Shown in pieces: positions 34,134-46,069 of a DNA stretch of 64,000 nucleotides. Position numbers and translations under genes: made by a program. The stretch's first letter is position 1. Each line of letters opens with the position of its first letter. The DNA comes from Pholiota molesta (Eukaryota > Basidiomycota > Agaricomycetes > Agaricales > Strophariaceae). The notes below the pieces were generated by a model that worked only from the letters and a program-made list of their open reading frames with translations, ran no database searches and was not told the DNA's origin. The stretch lies in assembly GCA_014925825.1 (NCBI GenBank), contig JACGCK010000078.1, positions 62,001 through 126,000 of the forward strand. Reading direction: 5' to 3'.

Positions 34134-35644
34134 ATGGGCATCCCCCGCAGGCCCCTTGAGCTTCTCAGTCGAGCAGCGACTCTGGCGCTTCACCGGCCAC
34201 TTATCCCATTCCTGAAGGAATCTTGGACTTCGAAATCCAAATGGCCAGCAATCATAGTATGTCGAAATCTGCCTTACGGGTTGACCTTCTGTAATTCATG
34301 ACGCTTTTTGTCAGCTTGAGGTTTTTTTATATGGTACGCTCCTTAATTCCTTATTTCTACTAGTAGACGGTTATCGAGACAATTTCTTTTCCAACAGGTA
34401 TCTATGTCGTTCTATTCGGTTGTTGCACATACACGCTATGGCGGCAGAAGGTCGTGCGGCGGACGCTTTTTGTCATTACCTCGATACTATTTTTTCTGGC
34501 GAGTGCGGATATCATCGTCGCGGTATACTTTTTCTTTCGATTCGTGGACAAGAGCAGTCAGAAGCCCACTCCCACTCCCACTGGTCCCCATGAAACTTGG
34601 AATAAGACGCTCGAGGTCAAATTCGCTGTTTATGTGGTCGCAAAGTATGTCCTTCGCCCACCGCACTGAATTTCTTGTTCCGCGATCTTAACAACTAGAA
34701 AATGATTAGCGCCATCGCTAGTGGCCTTCTGGTGGGTAACAATAAGTTGGCGTTCATCATAACGCTGATTCCTTGGGGATTAGATCCAACGTTGTTATAC
34801 CATTTGGGAGAACAAGCGTATAATAATCGCACCGATTGCACTAGTCGTTATTGGCACAGGTATGTTTATGGACTCGACTATACTTCTGCTAGATATCTAA
34901 CCATTCCTAGTGACCAGCTTTGTGTCAATAGGCGCCACCCATCTGGGAGATAAACTGTTAGCTGCTAGCTTCATTACATCTGCGGCTGCGAATCTTTCGG
35001 TTACATTTTTAATCGGTACGTAGTTTAGTGGTCATCTTTGACCGAGTCATTTAGTTCTCACCTCTCATATAAATCAGTCACTCGAATATTGTGGACTGCA
35101 CGAAAAGTTAGAGGTGCTGTGAGGATGGATATGTCTAGGATAATCGGCTATATCCTGTCTCTACTGTGAGTTTTTTCTGGCTGATTCCCTTCTCTGAGGT
35201 TTTGATGCCTTTTGCCCGAACGATTAGACTCGACTCGGGAGCATTGTACAGTCTCTCGATTGTTTTGTACCTCGTTTTCCATACCGTGAGTGGAAAAGCC
35301 AAGCGCTTTCGATATTCACAACAAACCCTCTTTCCCCAGCTTGTGATAGACGCTTCTTTGACACAAATAGGGGTGAATAATTACATCCTCGTGGGTTGAT
35401 CTTCGAGTACTAAACACTCCTACAGAGCATCACAGCAACCGCGATGATTTTACGAAATTCACATACATGTGAACCACTTGGTATAGACAATGCTTCATTT
35501 ACTGCGAGCGTAGTACGCCCAGAAATGCGAACGCCAGAGCCCGTATACTCGCGCACCCAACATGGAGCGCCAAGTTCTTTCATTGGAGCGAGGGAAGGTG
35601 GAATTAGTGAGGATAGGATTAGCATTGACTCTGAGTACAAGTAG
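34134..35644 (+). CDS. Seven-helix fungal membrane protein, tandem copy 2
   Basis: Second paralogue; exons join without a frame break: KSKWPAIILEVFLYGIYVV, LFVITSILFFLASADIIVAV, KFAVYVVA, MISAIASGLLIQRCYTIW, ENKRIIIAPIALVVIGT, LLAASFITSAAANLSVTFLI, VTRILWTARKVRG, ALYSLSIVLYLVFHTLVIDA and a polar tail with RTPEPVYSRTQHGAPSSF ending ISIDSEYK. The shared marks of the trio are the FLYGIY entry to helix 1-2, the RCYxxW loop and the GRIxW/TRIxW loop. Introns are short; that after VAK, GTATGT, and one after the KSKWPAII exon, also GTATGT, are canonical. The N-terminal exon before KSKWPA is the weakest part; ATG 34134 is chosen because it is the first in-frame one downstream of stops in other frames. 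Confidence 0.7.
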
Positions 35645-36416
35645 CTGCCAAGGGTATATATACTGGACTTCCATAACATAGATGTAACACGACTACAGCC
35701 GGACTCTAAAAGTGTGAACACTCGGGAGATCCCGAGTCTGAATCCCATAGCGGTTATACGCCTATTTACTTTTATCTTATCGGACGCGGGCCCCAGAGTC
35801 TTAGCCGGTTCGAAATGAAAAGCCGTGTCTTTCATATGTACATGGAATGAGCTGACTGGTCCCCGAGTACTGCCTAAAATGATAAACTCTTTTTGTATCT
35901 GATCAGCAAGAAAGTTGAGGAAGTTAGAAATCACTGTCACTTCAAGTAAGCTTGCATGATTCGTTGGAAAAATGAGTATCATTTATCGCCACTCCACTAG
36001 ACAGAACTTCCCCTCGTGAGACTATGACCAGCATTTCTGGGAGCAACTCTGAACATTAATTCTGCGACGCATGGTCCTTGGCAAAGAGCTTGGTGAGCTT
36101 GCTTGGCTGGGCTTGCCAAAATTGCAAACATGTACTCACAGATCCATCTAAAAGCACCGGCAATGATTCCCATCACGTCCTTGCCGTTTGTCAATCTGAC
36201 ACTCCCACCTCCTCCCACCAATACATCATGGTTTATAAGTAGATCCCGTTGTATGGGTATGAGAGTTTACGAACGAAGTCGGGCTATTCTCCCACTCCTT
36301 CTCTCCTACCTTCACGTCGGGACGATAACGCTGTCTCTTTTCTGCTCTCCTCCAGCGGCACATCATATCCACACTCTGTATCCTCTCTCTAAGGGCATAG
36401 GCCCAACCATCTTACT
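35645..36416. other. Gap between seven-helix copies 2 and 3
   Basis: 770 bp. A long minus-strand open frame (35410-35982) overlaps the end of copy 2 and has no recognisable domain; taken as a chance frame. The last 150 bp, CT-rich, are the likely promoter of copy 3. Confidence 0.45.
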
Positions 36417-38006
36417 ATGGCGAACTTTCTAATGCACTCGTGGACTTCAAGAAGTAATCGCGACGGTCGATTGGGCATCTCAGTTATACAAATCCCCGAC
36501 AGCGATTCAGATTCAGACTCTGTAGCGAGCGCTCTCCCTGATGGTTATTATTCGTTGAACAAGTACAGTGCGGCGGTTCTGGTAAATATCATGCTTTTCC
36601 TGCAGTGTGTTTGACCAATTACTAATGCAATCGTTAGTTTGAAGTTTTTCTATATGGTATATCTTGGCAGGGCAAAACAAAGTCAAGAGATCGCAGCTCA
36701 TAAATTTCTTCAGGAATCTACTCCACGCTGTTTGCTATCTGCATACGAGTGCTCCTCAAAACAAACGAACAACCCAACGGGTTCTACTAGCCTGCGCCAT
36801 GATCATGTTCTCTCTGGCCACAGTGGACGTCGTACTGGAGTTGAGCTTTTTGTTCTGGTTTGTGGTGAAGAACGACACAATACCAGATCCCGACCTTCAC
36901 TTCAAATTCCTCATCTACATTACGAGCAAGTGAGTTCTATAGTACTGTCCTTGAACTCCTATCTTGATATTCATTTGGGATATTAGTGTTATCGCTGATA
37001 GCTTAGTGGTATGTTCAGTCCGCTGGCCCCTCCTGTCGTCCCTCTAACTTCGAGCGGCTCAGATTTACCGCTGCCATGCTGTCTGGAATAGAAGCAAGCG
37101 CGTGATCATCCTTCCTTGCGTCTTACTTATTTGTGGATCAGGTAATAAAGCTGTTCATCCTGTTCGTTGTGAATTTGCCCTGACATTACGTTGAATATTC
37201 CAGCTTGTGGCTACGGCTTTATTGCGGTGTCTAAGGAGGAATACCGCTTCCGCAAGCTGCTTGTGGCATTCCTCTTCACAACTGTGACGCTGAACTTGCT
37301 GGTTACCGCCTTAATGGGTACGCCGTTCTCACGTATGCGCTCATTCCGCGCTCTTAAATGAACTCTTTTAGCGGGCCGTATCTGGTGGATTGCAAGGAAA
37401 GCCCGCTCTATCCTTGGACCAGGCTTATCGTCAAATACAACACGATGATTGGCATCATGTAAGTAATCAAGGATGCGCGGTGATTCGGACGAATGCTCAC
37501 GCCAAATCCAACAGCGTGGAATCTGGTGTTATCTACTCAATATATGTCGTTTTGGACGTGGTTTTTCCAGACGTACGTACGCAACTTCACATGATATCGC
37601 ACCCGTCTCATGTGGGTCTTTCTACTCAGCTTATCCTGGATGCGGGACTGGCCCAAGTCGTGGTAAGTCTTGCTTAACTCCACCTTTCTTCAGCCTTTTT
37701 CTCTAAATGCTGATGCATGTCATTTAGGGAATCGTGCCGACACTTATTATAGTACAAATCGGCCTTGGCCGAAACGCCCATGACGTTGATACATCGGCCA
37801 GCATGGTACGAACCGACGCAAGGGCAACTTTGGCGACAACAACAAACGAGTATAGCTACGATGCGCCGCCATCAGGTTCCCCACCGCCAATGTCGCCGAT
37901 CTCGCTCCCACCAGTAAGCTTTTCGCCGCAGACAGTGCAGCGGGGGACACGGACATACGAGTCACATCCGGACAGGGAGTCGGATGCCGAATGTGGCTAT
38001 CTATGA
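36417..38006 (+). CDS. Seven-helix fungal membrane protein, tandem copy 3; two apparent frame breaks
   Basis: Third paralogue. ATG at 36417 (MANFLMHSWTSRSNRDGRLG), then an acidic SDSDSDSVAS stretch, YSAAVLFEVFLYGIYSTLF, VLLACAMIMFSLATVDVVL, IYRCHAVWNRSKRVIILP, CGYGFIAVSKEEYRF, KLLVAFLFTTVTLNLLVTAL, AGRIWWIARKARSILGPGLS, IVESGVIYSIYVVLDVVFP, LILDAGLAQVVGIVPTLIIV, and a Pro-rich tail PPPMSPISLPPVSFSP ending CGYL. One missing A at 36758-36761 (joins RVLLK to NKRTTQRVLL) and one at 37433-37435 (joins GLSSK to YNTMIGIM) break the frame; both are homopolymers and both repairs agree with copies 1 and 2. Probable plasma-membrane protein; function unknown. Confidence 0.72.
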
Positions 38007-38914
38007 TAGGACCTTTTGCTTCATGATATGTATTGAGTCGAGAGAGATTGACGCGGTAGGGCTTCGCGCATTCGGTAGGAGTAGGAGACCAAGTATATTT
38101 CGGAATGCGGGTTTAAGGAAGTCGGTATTTCCTGCCCCTCTTCCCAAATCAAATCCCCGAGATGAACTTTCTCTATTCAGAGAATGGACTTGCCTATCTG
38201 TGGAGGCTCTCCAGAGATTCTTACGACACCAGGACGGTTGTACCCCTATTATTATTGTAATTTTCTGTCGTATCAGATCATAGACAGCATGTACGCATGT
38301 ATTATCAGCACACCCTCACATTCTTTTGCATTTGTAATATGCAGCCTGAATGCATGTCTTGTAAATTAATTCGCAAACATTGCGTTCCGCACTTCGCCAC
38401 TTAATACGGTCCAGGCAGTGCAGCGAGTCAAGATCACAGCACACATTGAGGTAGCATAGGCGCGCACTTTCTCGTTAGAAAATCCAGGTTTGTACATAGT
38501 AAAATATCATGAGTAGTACGTAGCCGCAGACTTGCCGCAGATTCAAGTTGGACTCGATCGAGCATACAACGTCTTTATGAATTCTTCTACTCAAACCACA
38601 TCATTTAACACGATCATCATCGGATCTTCAATCAATGTTTCAATCTTTCAGTAATCCTCCTAGTAGTAAACTTGACTCGTGCTTATTTCTGCTTATCATC
38701 TCAGTGGCGAGCGTGCGGCATGGTATGGCCGCAATTGCCGCCTCGGAAGGCTATCCATCTCAGGACACGAGGCCGCACACATGGACCTGCGTGAGAGCCC
38801 ACTGACACGAGAACGGGAGAGATTCGCAATGGGCCACTGCCAATATGATGGGAACCTTGGTCTCGTCCCTGAGTGTCATCCCGGTTGATTTGACAACTAC
38901 TGCTCACTTTTACC
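38007..38914. other. Intergenic stretch, 0.9 kb
   Basis: No gene seen; short frames only. The 3' half serves as upstream region for the gene at 38915. Confidence 0.5.
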
Positions 38915-41537
38915 ATGGCAGATCTCAGGCAAGCTTTTTCCATATTCTGTCATATCTCCCAACGCTGAACGTTGAGTCCTGATTAACATTTCTTTTGACC
39001 TTGAACAGAAGTACTGGTGGTAGTCGTCCAGCGGTGTCACGAAACAAAAGCCCAACTGGGAGGGACGATGAAGCAAATCATCTCATTTCGACCGGACTTG
39101 GGAGTGCGCCCCGAGGAGCCAGGTCCACTGTAGGGCCCAAGAGTTCCGGAGCAAATCGATCACAGACTATCCCAGCCTCCTTGACTGACCACCAGCCGCG
39201 AAAAACCCCAGCAACATCCGCCACTTTGCCACCTCCAAAAAACGATCAAAGGTCCAGAACGCCTTCGAATACGTCTCCACAACCGAGCTCGCAACAACCA
39301 GCGGTCACCAATTCACAGAACCTACTCGCTGGCACTGATTACAGAATCGAGCCGCTGTCTGGAGAGCAGAAGGATGGGCTGTGGTTATCGCCTCCCGAAT
39401 TTAGGCAGAGTGGATCCTCTTTTCAGACTGAACCAAGCTCGTACTATTCTGCAGACGATAATGCTGTGCCCAGTGGCCCGCCGCCTCCGATGCCCCAACC
39501 GCAGACGCTTGAAAGTCGCTACGAATCACTTTGGCAAGCGACCCAAGCGCCTCCAATGCCAGTGCCGAACCCTGCCCCGCCTTCTATGCCTTCTCCGTAC
39601 GCCGAAGGAGAGCGGCCTTCGGGATATACCCAAACCTCTCAGGATGACCCTCATGCACGAAATATTCCGCATATTTACGACGATCCCTCCTCGCAACACG
39701 ACCCAAGAGACTTGTACAACTCATCGTGGCTAGCGGGGCCTTCGCCAGGGATGCCTGTACCTTCTGCAGCCTCCCGCACTGCGAGGCCAATAGGGGAAGC
39801 TATTCCTGAGATCAATAATCGGCCAAGCTATCGCATTGAAAATAGCAGCGGCGAGGCCAACATGGGGGACAATATCAATATTCCATCAACGACACCTCTG
39901 CGGATACACCACCATTCCCACACACGACCCACAGCGACCCCTCCTGTCCCGTCTACTTCCCCGTCGACCGCTTCTCGTCCAGCGGCTCAATCGAGTGCAC
40001 TCCAAGATCAATCAGGAAATGCATCCTCCAGGATCCAAAGCGGTCAACCGACTTCCTCGACTTTTGGCAGTCAAACGGGACAAGCTGGCTCTAGACCTAC
40101 TGGCGCTACCGCTGTACAACGCGCGGACTTTATTCAACCAGTCAATGCCACTCTCAAGCCGCAGGCGGAGCGGCCGACAGCCGTCCAGCAAAGACCGCCT
40201 GCTTCTACCTCGTCTGTTGTAGCCCAGCGACCTACGCCTATTTTGCAGAATTCGTCTCGCTTCGATTCCACCACCCCCGTGCAACCGAAACCAACGGGGA
40301 CGGGCACGACTGCAGCATCCGGAGCGTCAGCAAAGCCGACTGCGATATACACTCAATACAACTCGGATCGCTTGGATTCACAGACGCAGGGAAATGGAGC
40401 TGCAAAACCTTCGGCCCATGCTACCACTCCTTCCTCAACAAGTCGTCCGGATGCACGACCGACAGCTCAGGCGCATGCTACGCCCTCATCGGCTGCTGCA
40501 CAGAAACCCTTGCCTGTGCAGAATCAGTCGAGTTCCTATCGTTCTGAATATAATCAACCTACACGACCTGCAGGCGCTGCCCCCAGCGCATTTTCGGCGA
40601 GCGCTCCCCCAAAGCCAAGTCAAACGCAGAACCAGCAGCAATCGACTCACAGTAGCACTCCGCATGTGACAGAAGCCAGTCGCCCACAGCCAGCCAGCGC
40701 TCCACAGCCCCACCCAAAGCCTCCCTTGACTTCTGCGAATTCCAACTTGAAGAGGAAAGGGGATACTGCAGCGAAAGCCGCGGATGCTACGGATTCGATG
40801 CCCACGCGGCCCCATCTGCGCGGGGATCCTACTCAGATGGATACCGAATACGTTAACATGATGCTCGCGCTGGACGCCATACCGGCGTTGCACAATATCT
40901 TAGCCGGGTTCTTTAATTGGATATTGCTGGCTGGTTTCATTTTGTTCCCGGGTACTTTCTCGAGCTTGCAGCAATTGGGACCCAATGTTTCGTCTCAGGT
41001 TGGCGAGAAGCTTATTCATGGTATCACTTCATTGCCTTTGTAAGTTCACTCTCGCATCGTTAACGAAGGAAACAATTGATCAATTAATTTGCTCTTCCTT
41101 TCTTTGTAAATAGGTATATTGTCGCTTGGGTATGCTGTGGCATCGGTGCTGCTGGAATGATTTGGCTGTGGTGGCGATGGAGGAAGAACTACCTCTGGGG
41201 GCTCAACAAAATCTTCCTGTCAGTTACTCCCCTCATCTTCGCATCTTCACAGACATTGACATTCCGTGATTACAGTCCCGGTCTTATGAACTCCTTGGCA
41301 GGTCTAATTTCGACCCTCGCCAATATCTACGGCGTCCAACATGGTGAACTCTCGACCCCGAGCAAATCGACGTTGATCGTGACGACGGCATCGACAGGCG
41401 TGTTTCTCATTCTTACTGCTTTCTACACGTTCTGGCTGGTACGTCGTGTCAAGGCCCGTCATGATCGTCAAGTGGGTAAGGAGCGCGCAGGTAAATTTGG
41501 TGAGGGTGTTGTGGATGTGTCAAAAAGGAAGGCATAG
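38915..41537 (+). CDS. Fungal membrane protein with long disordered N-tail and four C-terminal helices
   Basis: Exon 1 is 14 bases (MADL and part of Arg), followed by a GC-AG intron 38929-39008 (GCAAGC...ACAG) into STGGSRPAVSRNKSPTGRDD. About 615 residues of Ser/Pro/Gln/Thr-rich, probably disordered sequence follow, with many SxP and RPTA/KPTA-type units. The conserved part starts at VNMMLALDAIPALHNILAGF, then FNWILLAGFILFPGTFSSL, YIVAWVCCGIGAAGMIWLWW, GLMNSLAGLISTLANIYGVQ and TTASTGVFLILTAFYTFWLV, with a basic end VKARHDRQVGKERAG. Introns at 41040 and 41220 join cleanly. The helix block is recurrent in fungi and unnamed; location is probably plasma membrane or vacuole. Predicted length about 780 residues. 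Confidence 0.75.
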
Positions 41538-42126
41538 TGATTTCGGGAAGGACTTTCTGTTACTTATGCTTGCTTGGACACGGCTTTGGACATTTAACGA
41601 TCAATTGGTCATGATTTTATTTATACTAACTTTTTTTTGGCTGAGATTTGATAGGGCTGATTCTGTGTTCGAGGGTATGATAGTTGTATTTTCTTTTTCG
41701 AACCATTTTAGTAGTACTGTAGAGTAACTGGTTGGTAGCTGGCAACTGCTGTTTGACTGCTGTCGTTGATTATATCTCCTACTATGTAGTAGTTTATAAC
41801 ATAATTTACTTACTTTCAAGTAACTTGATGACTGGCATAAGAATTCGAGTTGTTCATAGATAAAAGTCACAGAGGAGAGACATAGGTCAATGTTTTTAGG
41901 CAAATGTCGTTACTTCTGCGCAAGCTGGGAGGACGTGTGGCGAATTTGACCCGAGAGCGGATGGAGCGGAGTTCGAAAAATTCCTCCCCGTCCTCTACTG
42001 CCAAGTTCGTCGCTGTACACGGCGAACTCATACGTACCGGGTGCCACCTCAACAGCGCCTTTGGTATTGTCCATACCCCACCCTCTCCGCTGAAGCGCGT
42101 AGTTTCCCCAGGACGCGTAAGCCACG
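41538..42126. other. Intergenic stretch between membrane protein and NAM9
   Basis: 590 bp with 3' trailer of the upstream gene and promoter of NAM9. An open frame at 41904-42326 crosses the NAM9 start in another frame and has no domain. Confidence 0.5.
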
Positions 42127-43634
42127 ATGCGCAACAAAAATGTGCTCAACTTGCGGAGGTCGCTTCCGTGTATGGTGCGTCAAACCCGCTACTTGTGCTA
42201 TTTCTATCAAGTCCACAGCTGACAATGTTATGCCTTCATTACACTGCTTGCTTTCCTGTTTTGACGCGAATAGAGCTGGTCACCGAAGAACTTGTACAAC
42301 CTCTGGAAACGTACCGTCGGCCCTAAAGCCAGCGACCTCACATTCAAGCTCACCACCGACCAGACCGTGTTCCAACAGCGCTGGAAGTCCAAAGCCGCCG
42401 TGCGCGCGTACCATGGCGACTTCATTCCCGAGAAAGTGTTCAAGCGCTGGTACCTGCCACAGTCCATCCCGGATGTGCGTCCCCGAAGAGAGGTCTTCTC
42501 TGGCGGTGACAAGCTCGACCTGGAGGAGTACGCCCAGCGGAAACTCCGCGCGAAGCAGAAGGAGAAGGACCAGGAGGAGGAAATCGAGAAGAAGGGCATG
42601 GCGCCTGTCGGAAGTTTGATGTTTGTGGAGGTGGAGAGGAGGCTCGACGTTTTTTTGTTCCGCTGCTGTTTTGTGCACAGCGTGTATGAGGCCCGGAGAT
42701 TGATCATCCACGGGTATGTGAAGTTGAATGGAAGGAAGGTGTGTGTTGGCTTAGCCGTCTTGTTGGCGTTGGACTCATTGTGCGATTTTTACAGCATTCG
42801 AAAGCGAATACCCGTCTGGCGCCGGGGGATATGGTCACTGTTGACCCCAACGCTATACGATTTTTCAAGCCCCCACACGGCCCATGCGATGACGTGAACG
42901 CACCCCGATTGCCAAAGGCAAAATTCATCAAAACTCCACAAACGGATTCATCCAAAGCTTTGACAGAAACGGCTCAGGTATCGGAAGCTGCTGAAATCTC
43001 AGAGACTGCTGAAGCCTCGGAAACTGTTGAGGCAACTGAGACCGCTGAAGCAGCGGAAACTACTGAGGCAGCGGAAGCTACTGAGGCAGCGGAAACTACT
43101 GAGGCAGCGGAAGCTACTGAGGCAGCGGAAACTACTGAGGCAGCGGAAACTACTGAAGCAGCAGTGTCCACACCCGCGAAGAATTTGACTCCTTTCTATC
43201 TACCTCAATACGCGTCGCCATGGCTCTACATCCCCGCCTACATCGAGGTCTCCTTCCTAGCCTGTTCCGCCGTCTACGTCCGCCACCCCACCGCGCGTCC
43301 TGGATACTCCGAAATCCCAACGCCGTACGACGCCGACGGCGCCCTCGTTCGGTACGCATGGGAGTGGTACATGCAGCGCCGCCCGCGCATGCGCTCCCAG
43401 AGCCAGCTCGCGCGGATGCCGGAGGACCGCGTGATCACGGTGACGCAGGCGCTGCACCGCGACTGGTCGCGGTCCATCGATCCTGGCTGGACGCTCGATC
43501 CCTACCACGAGAAGGATCATGCGGGTTATGCGAAGCGCCAGCGTGCGCGTGAGCTGCGGAGTCAGCTTATTAGGGATGCTAGAATCAAGGCGGCGGAGGC
43601 GAAGGCGGCGGAGGGCGCTCCGCTGACGAATTAG
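42127..43634 (+). CDS. NAM9: Mitochondrial small-subunit ribosomal protein uS4m
   Basis: Mitochondrial uS4, a primary rRNA-binding protein of the small subunit. ATG 42127 gives [18 protein letters not shown], then [15 protein letters not shown] after an intron, and [20 protein letters not shown]. The S4 RNA-binding motif follows: [36 protein letters not shown], and after the second intron [14 protein letters not shown]. The conserved C-terminal part reads [19 protein letters not shown] and ends EGAPLTN with TAG at 43632-43634. Between residues about 290 and 355 lies an insert of tandem TEAAE/TEAAEA units that is not part of the family core and looks like expansion of a 15-base repeat. Everything else is intact. 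Basic N-terminus fits mitochondrial import. Confidence 0.9.
43020..43165 (+). repeat. 15-bp tandem coding repeat inside NAM9
   Basis: About nine near-identical copies of a 15-base unit (ACTGAGGCAGCGGAA and one-base variants A/G) encode TEAAE/TEAAEA. Unit length is a multiple of three, so copy-number change keeps the frame; similar looser units extend upstream to about 42965. The antisense also reads open, a shadow of the repeat. Confidence 0.85.
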
Positions 43635-44124
43635 ATATTCAAAAGTACACCCTGCATAACCCCCTTCGTATATCTATTTTTCGCAGCTTCTCGGAATATA
43701 ATTTGCTTTAATTCATTCTTCTTACTATTAGTGCTGCCTATGCTACTCTGGTAGCATTGAAGCTACTGTTATATTTTGCTTGAGTCAGTTCTGGATTTCC
43801 ACGGAACGCGTTGTGTGTTCCATAAAAACCCGATAAAAACCCTTAAAGCTTCTCACAGAGCGCCTTTTTCTGGAGGTTTTTTGAATCTTGAATTTTTTTG
43901 CGAGGATTCTTGCCAGAAATACGAAACCAGCGAATGTTGTCGACTTGGAACGATCTGATTCCCTAATAACATGTCTCTTTGTATTGTCCGAGACTCGAAA
44001 CTGGGAGGTGATGCTTTGGGACGGCATCTCGGCGGCTTATAATCCTGGTCTTACAGGTTACACCCGCTACGCCTTCACTACTACTGCGCCTTCACCGTCC
44101 TCATCCTCCAAATTATACCCAACT

Positions 44125-44568
44125 ATGTCCGCAACACAAGCCTACCCCAACCTGCCGCCAGCGAAGCCCAACCACAGCCACACCCGCAAGCCCAAGTCAC
44201 CGCTCGCCCAGTTCTTCTGGCGGAAGCGCATGTGGTTCGAGTCGACCTTTGTGCTCTCCATGCTCGAGCCATGGGAGAAAATCCTCCTCTGTCTGTCTCC
44301 TTTCCTCTCCTTTCCATTGATGCAGTGTGCTGACGGTGTCTCTGCGGTGTTGCGTTGACTTCTTGGTTTCCTGGACATAGTGACGATCTTCGTGTTCTTC
44401 TTCATGCTCGCATCGACCGCCATGCTCAAGTATCTGCCTCATCACATCATGTTCCTCCGCCGGCGCGCTATGTACTACCTCTGGGGCGGGGATGCGAGCG
44501 GTGCTGCCAACGTGGGTGGGATGTTGATGAACGGAGTGAGCGGCGGCGGAGTGCGCTTGGAGCTGTGA
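44125..44568 (+). CDS. Small subunit of serine palmitoyltransferase-like protein
   Basis: Small ER-membrane protein that stimulates serine palmitoyltransferase, the first step of sphingolipid synthesis. After a Pro/His/Lys-rich N-tail (MSATQAYPNLPPAKPNHSH) comes the signature FESTFVLSMLEPWEKIL, then a membrane helix TIFVFFFMLASTAMLKYLP and HHIMFLRRRAMYYLW; the YMLEPWE motif and the P-H-H/I turn after the helix match the SPTSSA/ssSPT family. One intron (donor GTCTGT near 44293, acceptor ATAG before TGACGATC) joins the two halves. Predicted length about 115 residues, in the family range with a Gly-rich tail. It lies 490 bp downstream of NAM9 on the same strand, with no functional link evident. 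Confidence 0.82.
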
Positions 44569-46069
44569 ATCTGGGAAGGATATACCCCGCTCGTCTCATG
44601 TTCGGAAATGGCGTGAACAGTGGAATACACATGAGGTATGTATTACTTTTTCTTCCTTGACTGGTCTTGGTGGATGCTGCGCGTTACTGACGTCAAATCA
44701 CTTACTCGCTTTTAGACTTAATCACGACTTCTGATGCCACTCTTGACTTTCCTAGACTCAAAGGACAGGGCGACTCTACGCTATGCCATATAACTTGCTC
44801 GCGTCCATGCTTTCTAACACCTTATGGATGATATCACCTCCATAATATCCTGGGGTCCTTTTCTATGACTATACTTTTGCCACGTAATAAACATCTTAAA
44901 TGCAGAATCCAGCTATCGAATAGAACGGCCTCTTGAACACTTTACTCTGGTTTTGATTCATACTGGAGTAGCACTTACAAGATTTTAGGGTGTAGTCGGT
45001 GCATAGATCCCTCACCGTTATTTCCGAACCCCCCGCCAGAAGCCTTCTCTTCCTGCCGTTTACCTTCGAACAGCTGTCTACGGCACTGTCCCGAGAGAAG
45101 ATGCATCGCCCTTGGCTCTGGGGAAGTACTCCAGAGGGCTTGGACACTTCAGCTATCTAGTATCAACCATGCTCAATGCCTCATTTATTCAGTTACTCCC
45201 TCAGCCGGTGGCTACATACAGCTGCATAAGATGAACACGCAAACGCATCGACTACAAACAGCCTCTGTTCTCATCCTTTGACCGTAAGAAGATTGAAGTG
45301 AGTAGCCACTGCTTGTGATACTTGAGGCGCCTTAACTCATCATATCCAACAGCATTAGCACTGTAACATTCAGGTCATTTCATTATTTGCCCTTCATGAT
45401 AAACATGCTCACCTTCACTTCACTCGCCCTCGCCACGCTTTACACCGTAGCGCCTGCCTCCGCGCATTGATATGTCAGCCAGCCGCCGAGCCGTCAAGCT
45501 CGTCGCAGATTATTGAACGTATCTGGCTGTGGCGATGTCCGGTGGGAGCCACATAGCGTTCATACCCTCGGTGTTCGACGTCTCAGCCGTCATCCCCAAA
45601 GGAGAATTCCCAGAAGGGAAGCGGGCGGTTAACGCTAATGATGTACTATTGAGCGAAGAAATACTAATTGAGGTATTTATCTATCTTCCGTGTTTGACAT
45701 TTCCGAGTGAGTAGTCATGCCCAAGGGGGAATTCTTGACTCGAGAGAACAAGAACCAATACCGACTGAGTCAATACAATGTACTACCTACTTATGTGAGG
45801 CTGAGGGAAATCAAGAAACATCGTCCATAGGGACATCCAATTGTCCTTGACAATGCAATGGGTGCACTCAAGGTGCACTGGAAAACTTCGATTCATAACA
45901 AACAACATAACGTATTTTTACTATACGGGGCGAAAGAGTAAAGACCGTTAACGGAAAATTTACAACTTTGAATTCGGGCTCGCAGAAAAGAATGAACAGA
46001 GCAGTTATGATGACACTGGAAGTTTTGGTGTTAGCGAAGTATAGCAAGGAATAGCGTGAAGCTCACCGA
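44569..46069. other. Intergenic stretch, 1.5 kb
   Basis: No gene supported. An open frame at 45529-45714 is short and featureless. Confidence 0.5.

Noticed and set aside
35410..35982. 190-codon minus-strand open frame
   Set aside because: It overlaps the last exon of seven-helix copy 2 and its trailer, shows no domain and no splice or promoter context.
13812..37450. Programmed ribosomal frameshifting as explanation for the frame breaks
   Set aside because: There are too many sites, in unrelated genes, without a common slippery heptamer; one missing base in a homopolymer is simpler.
42974..43171. Minus-strand open frame of [10 protein letters not shown] repeats
   Set aside because: It is the antisense shadow of the 15-bp repeat in NAM9; a multiple-of-three repeat leaves all frames open.
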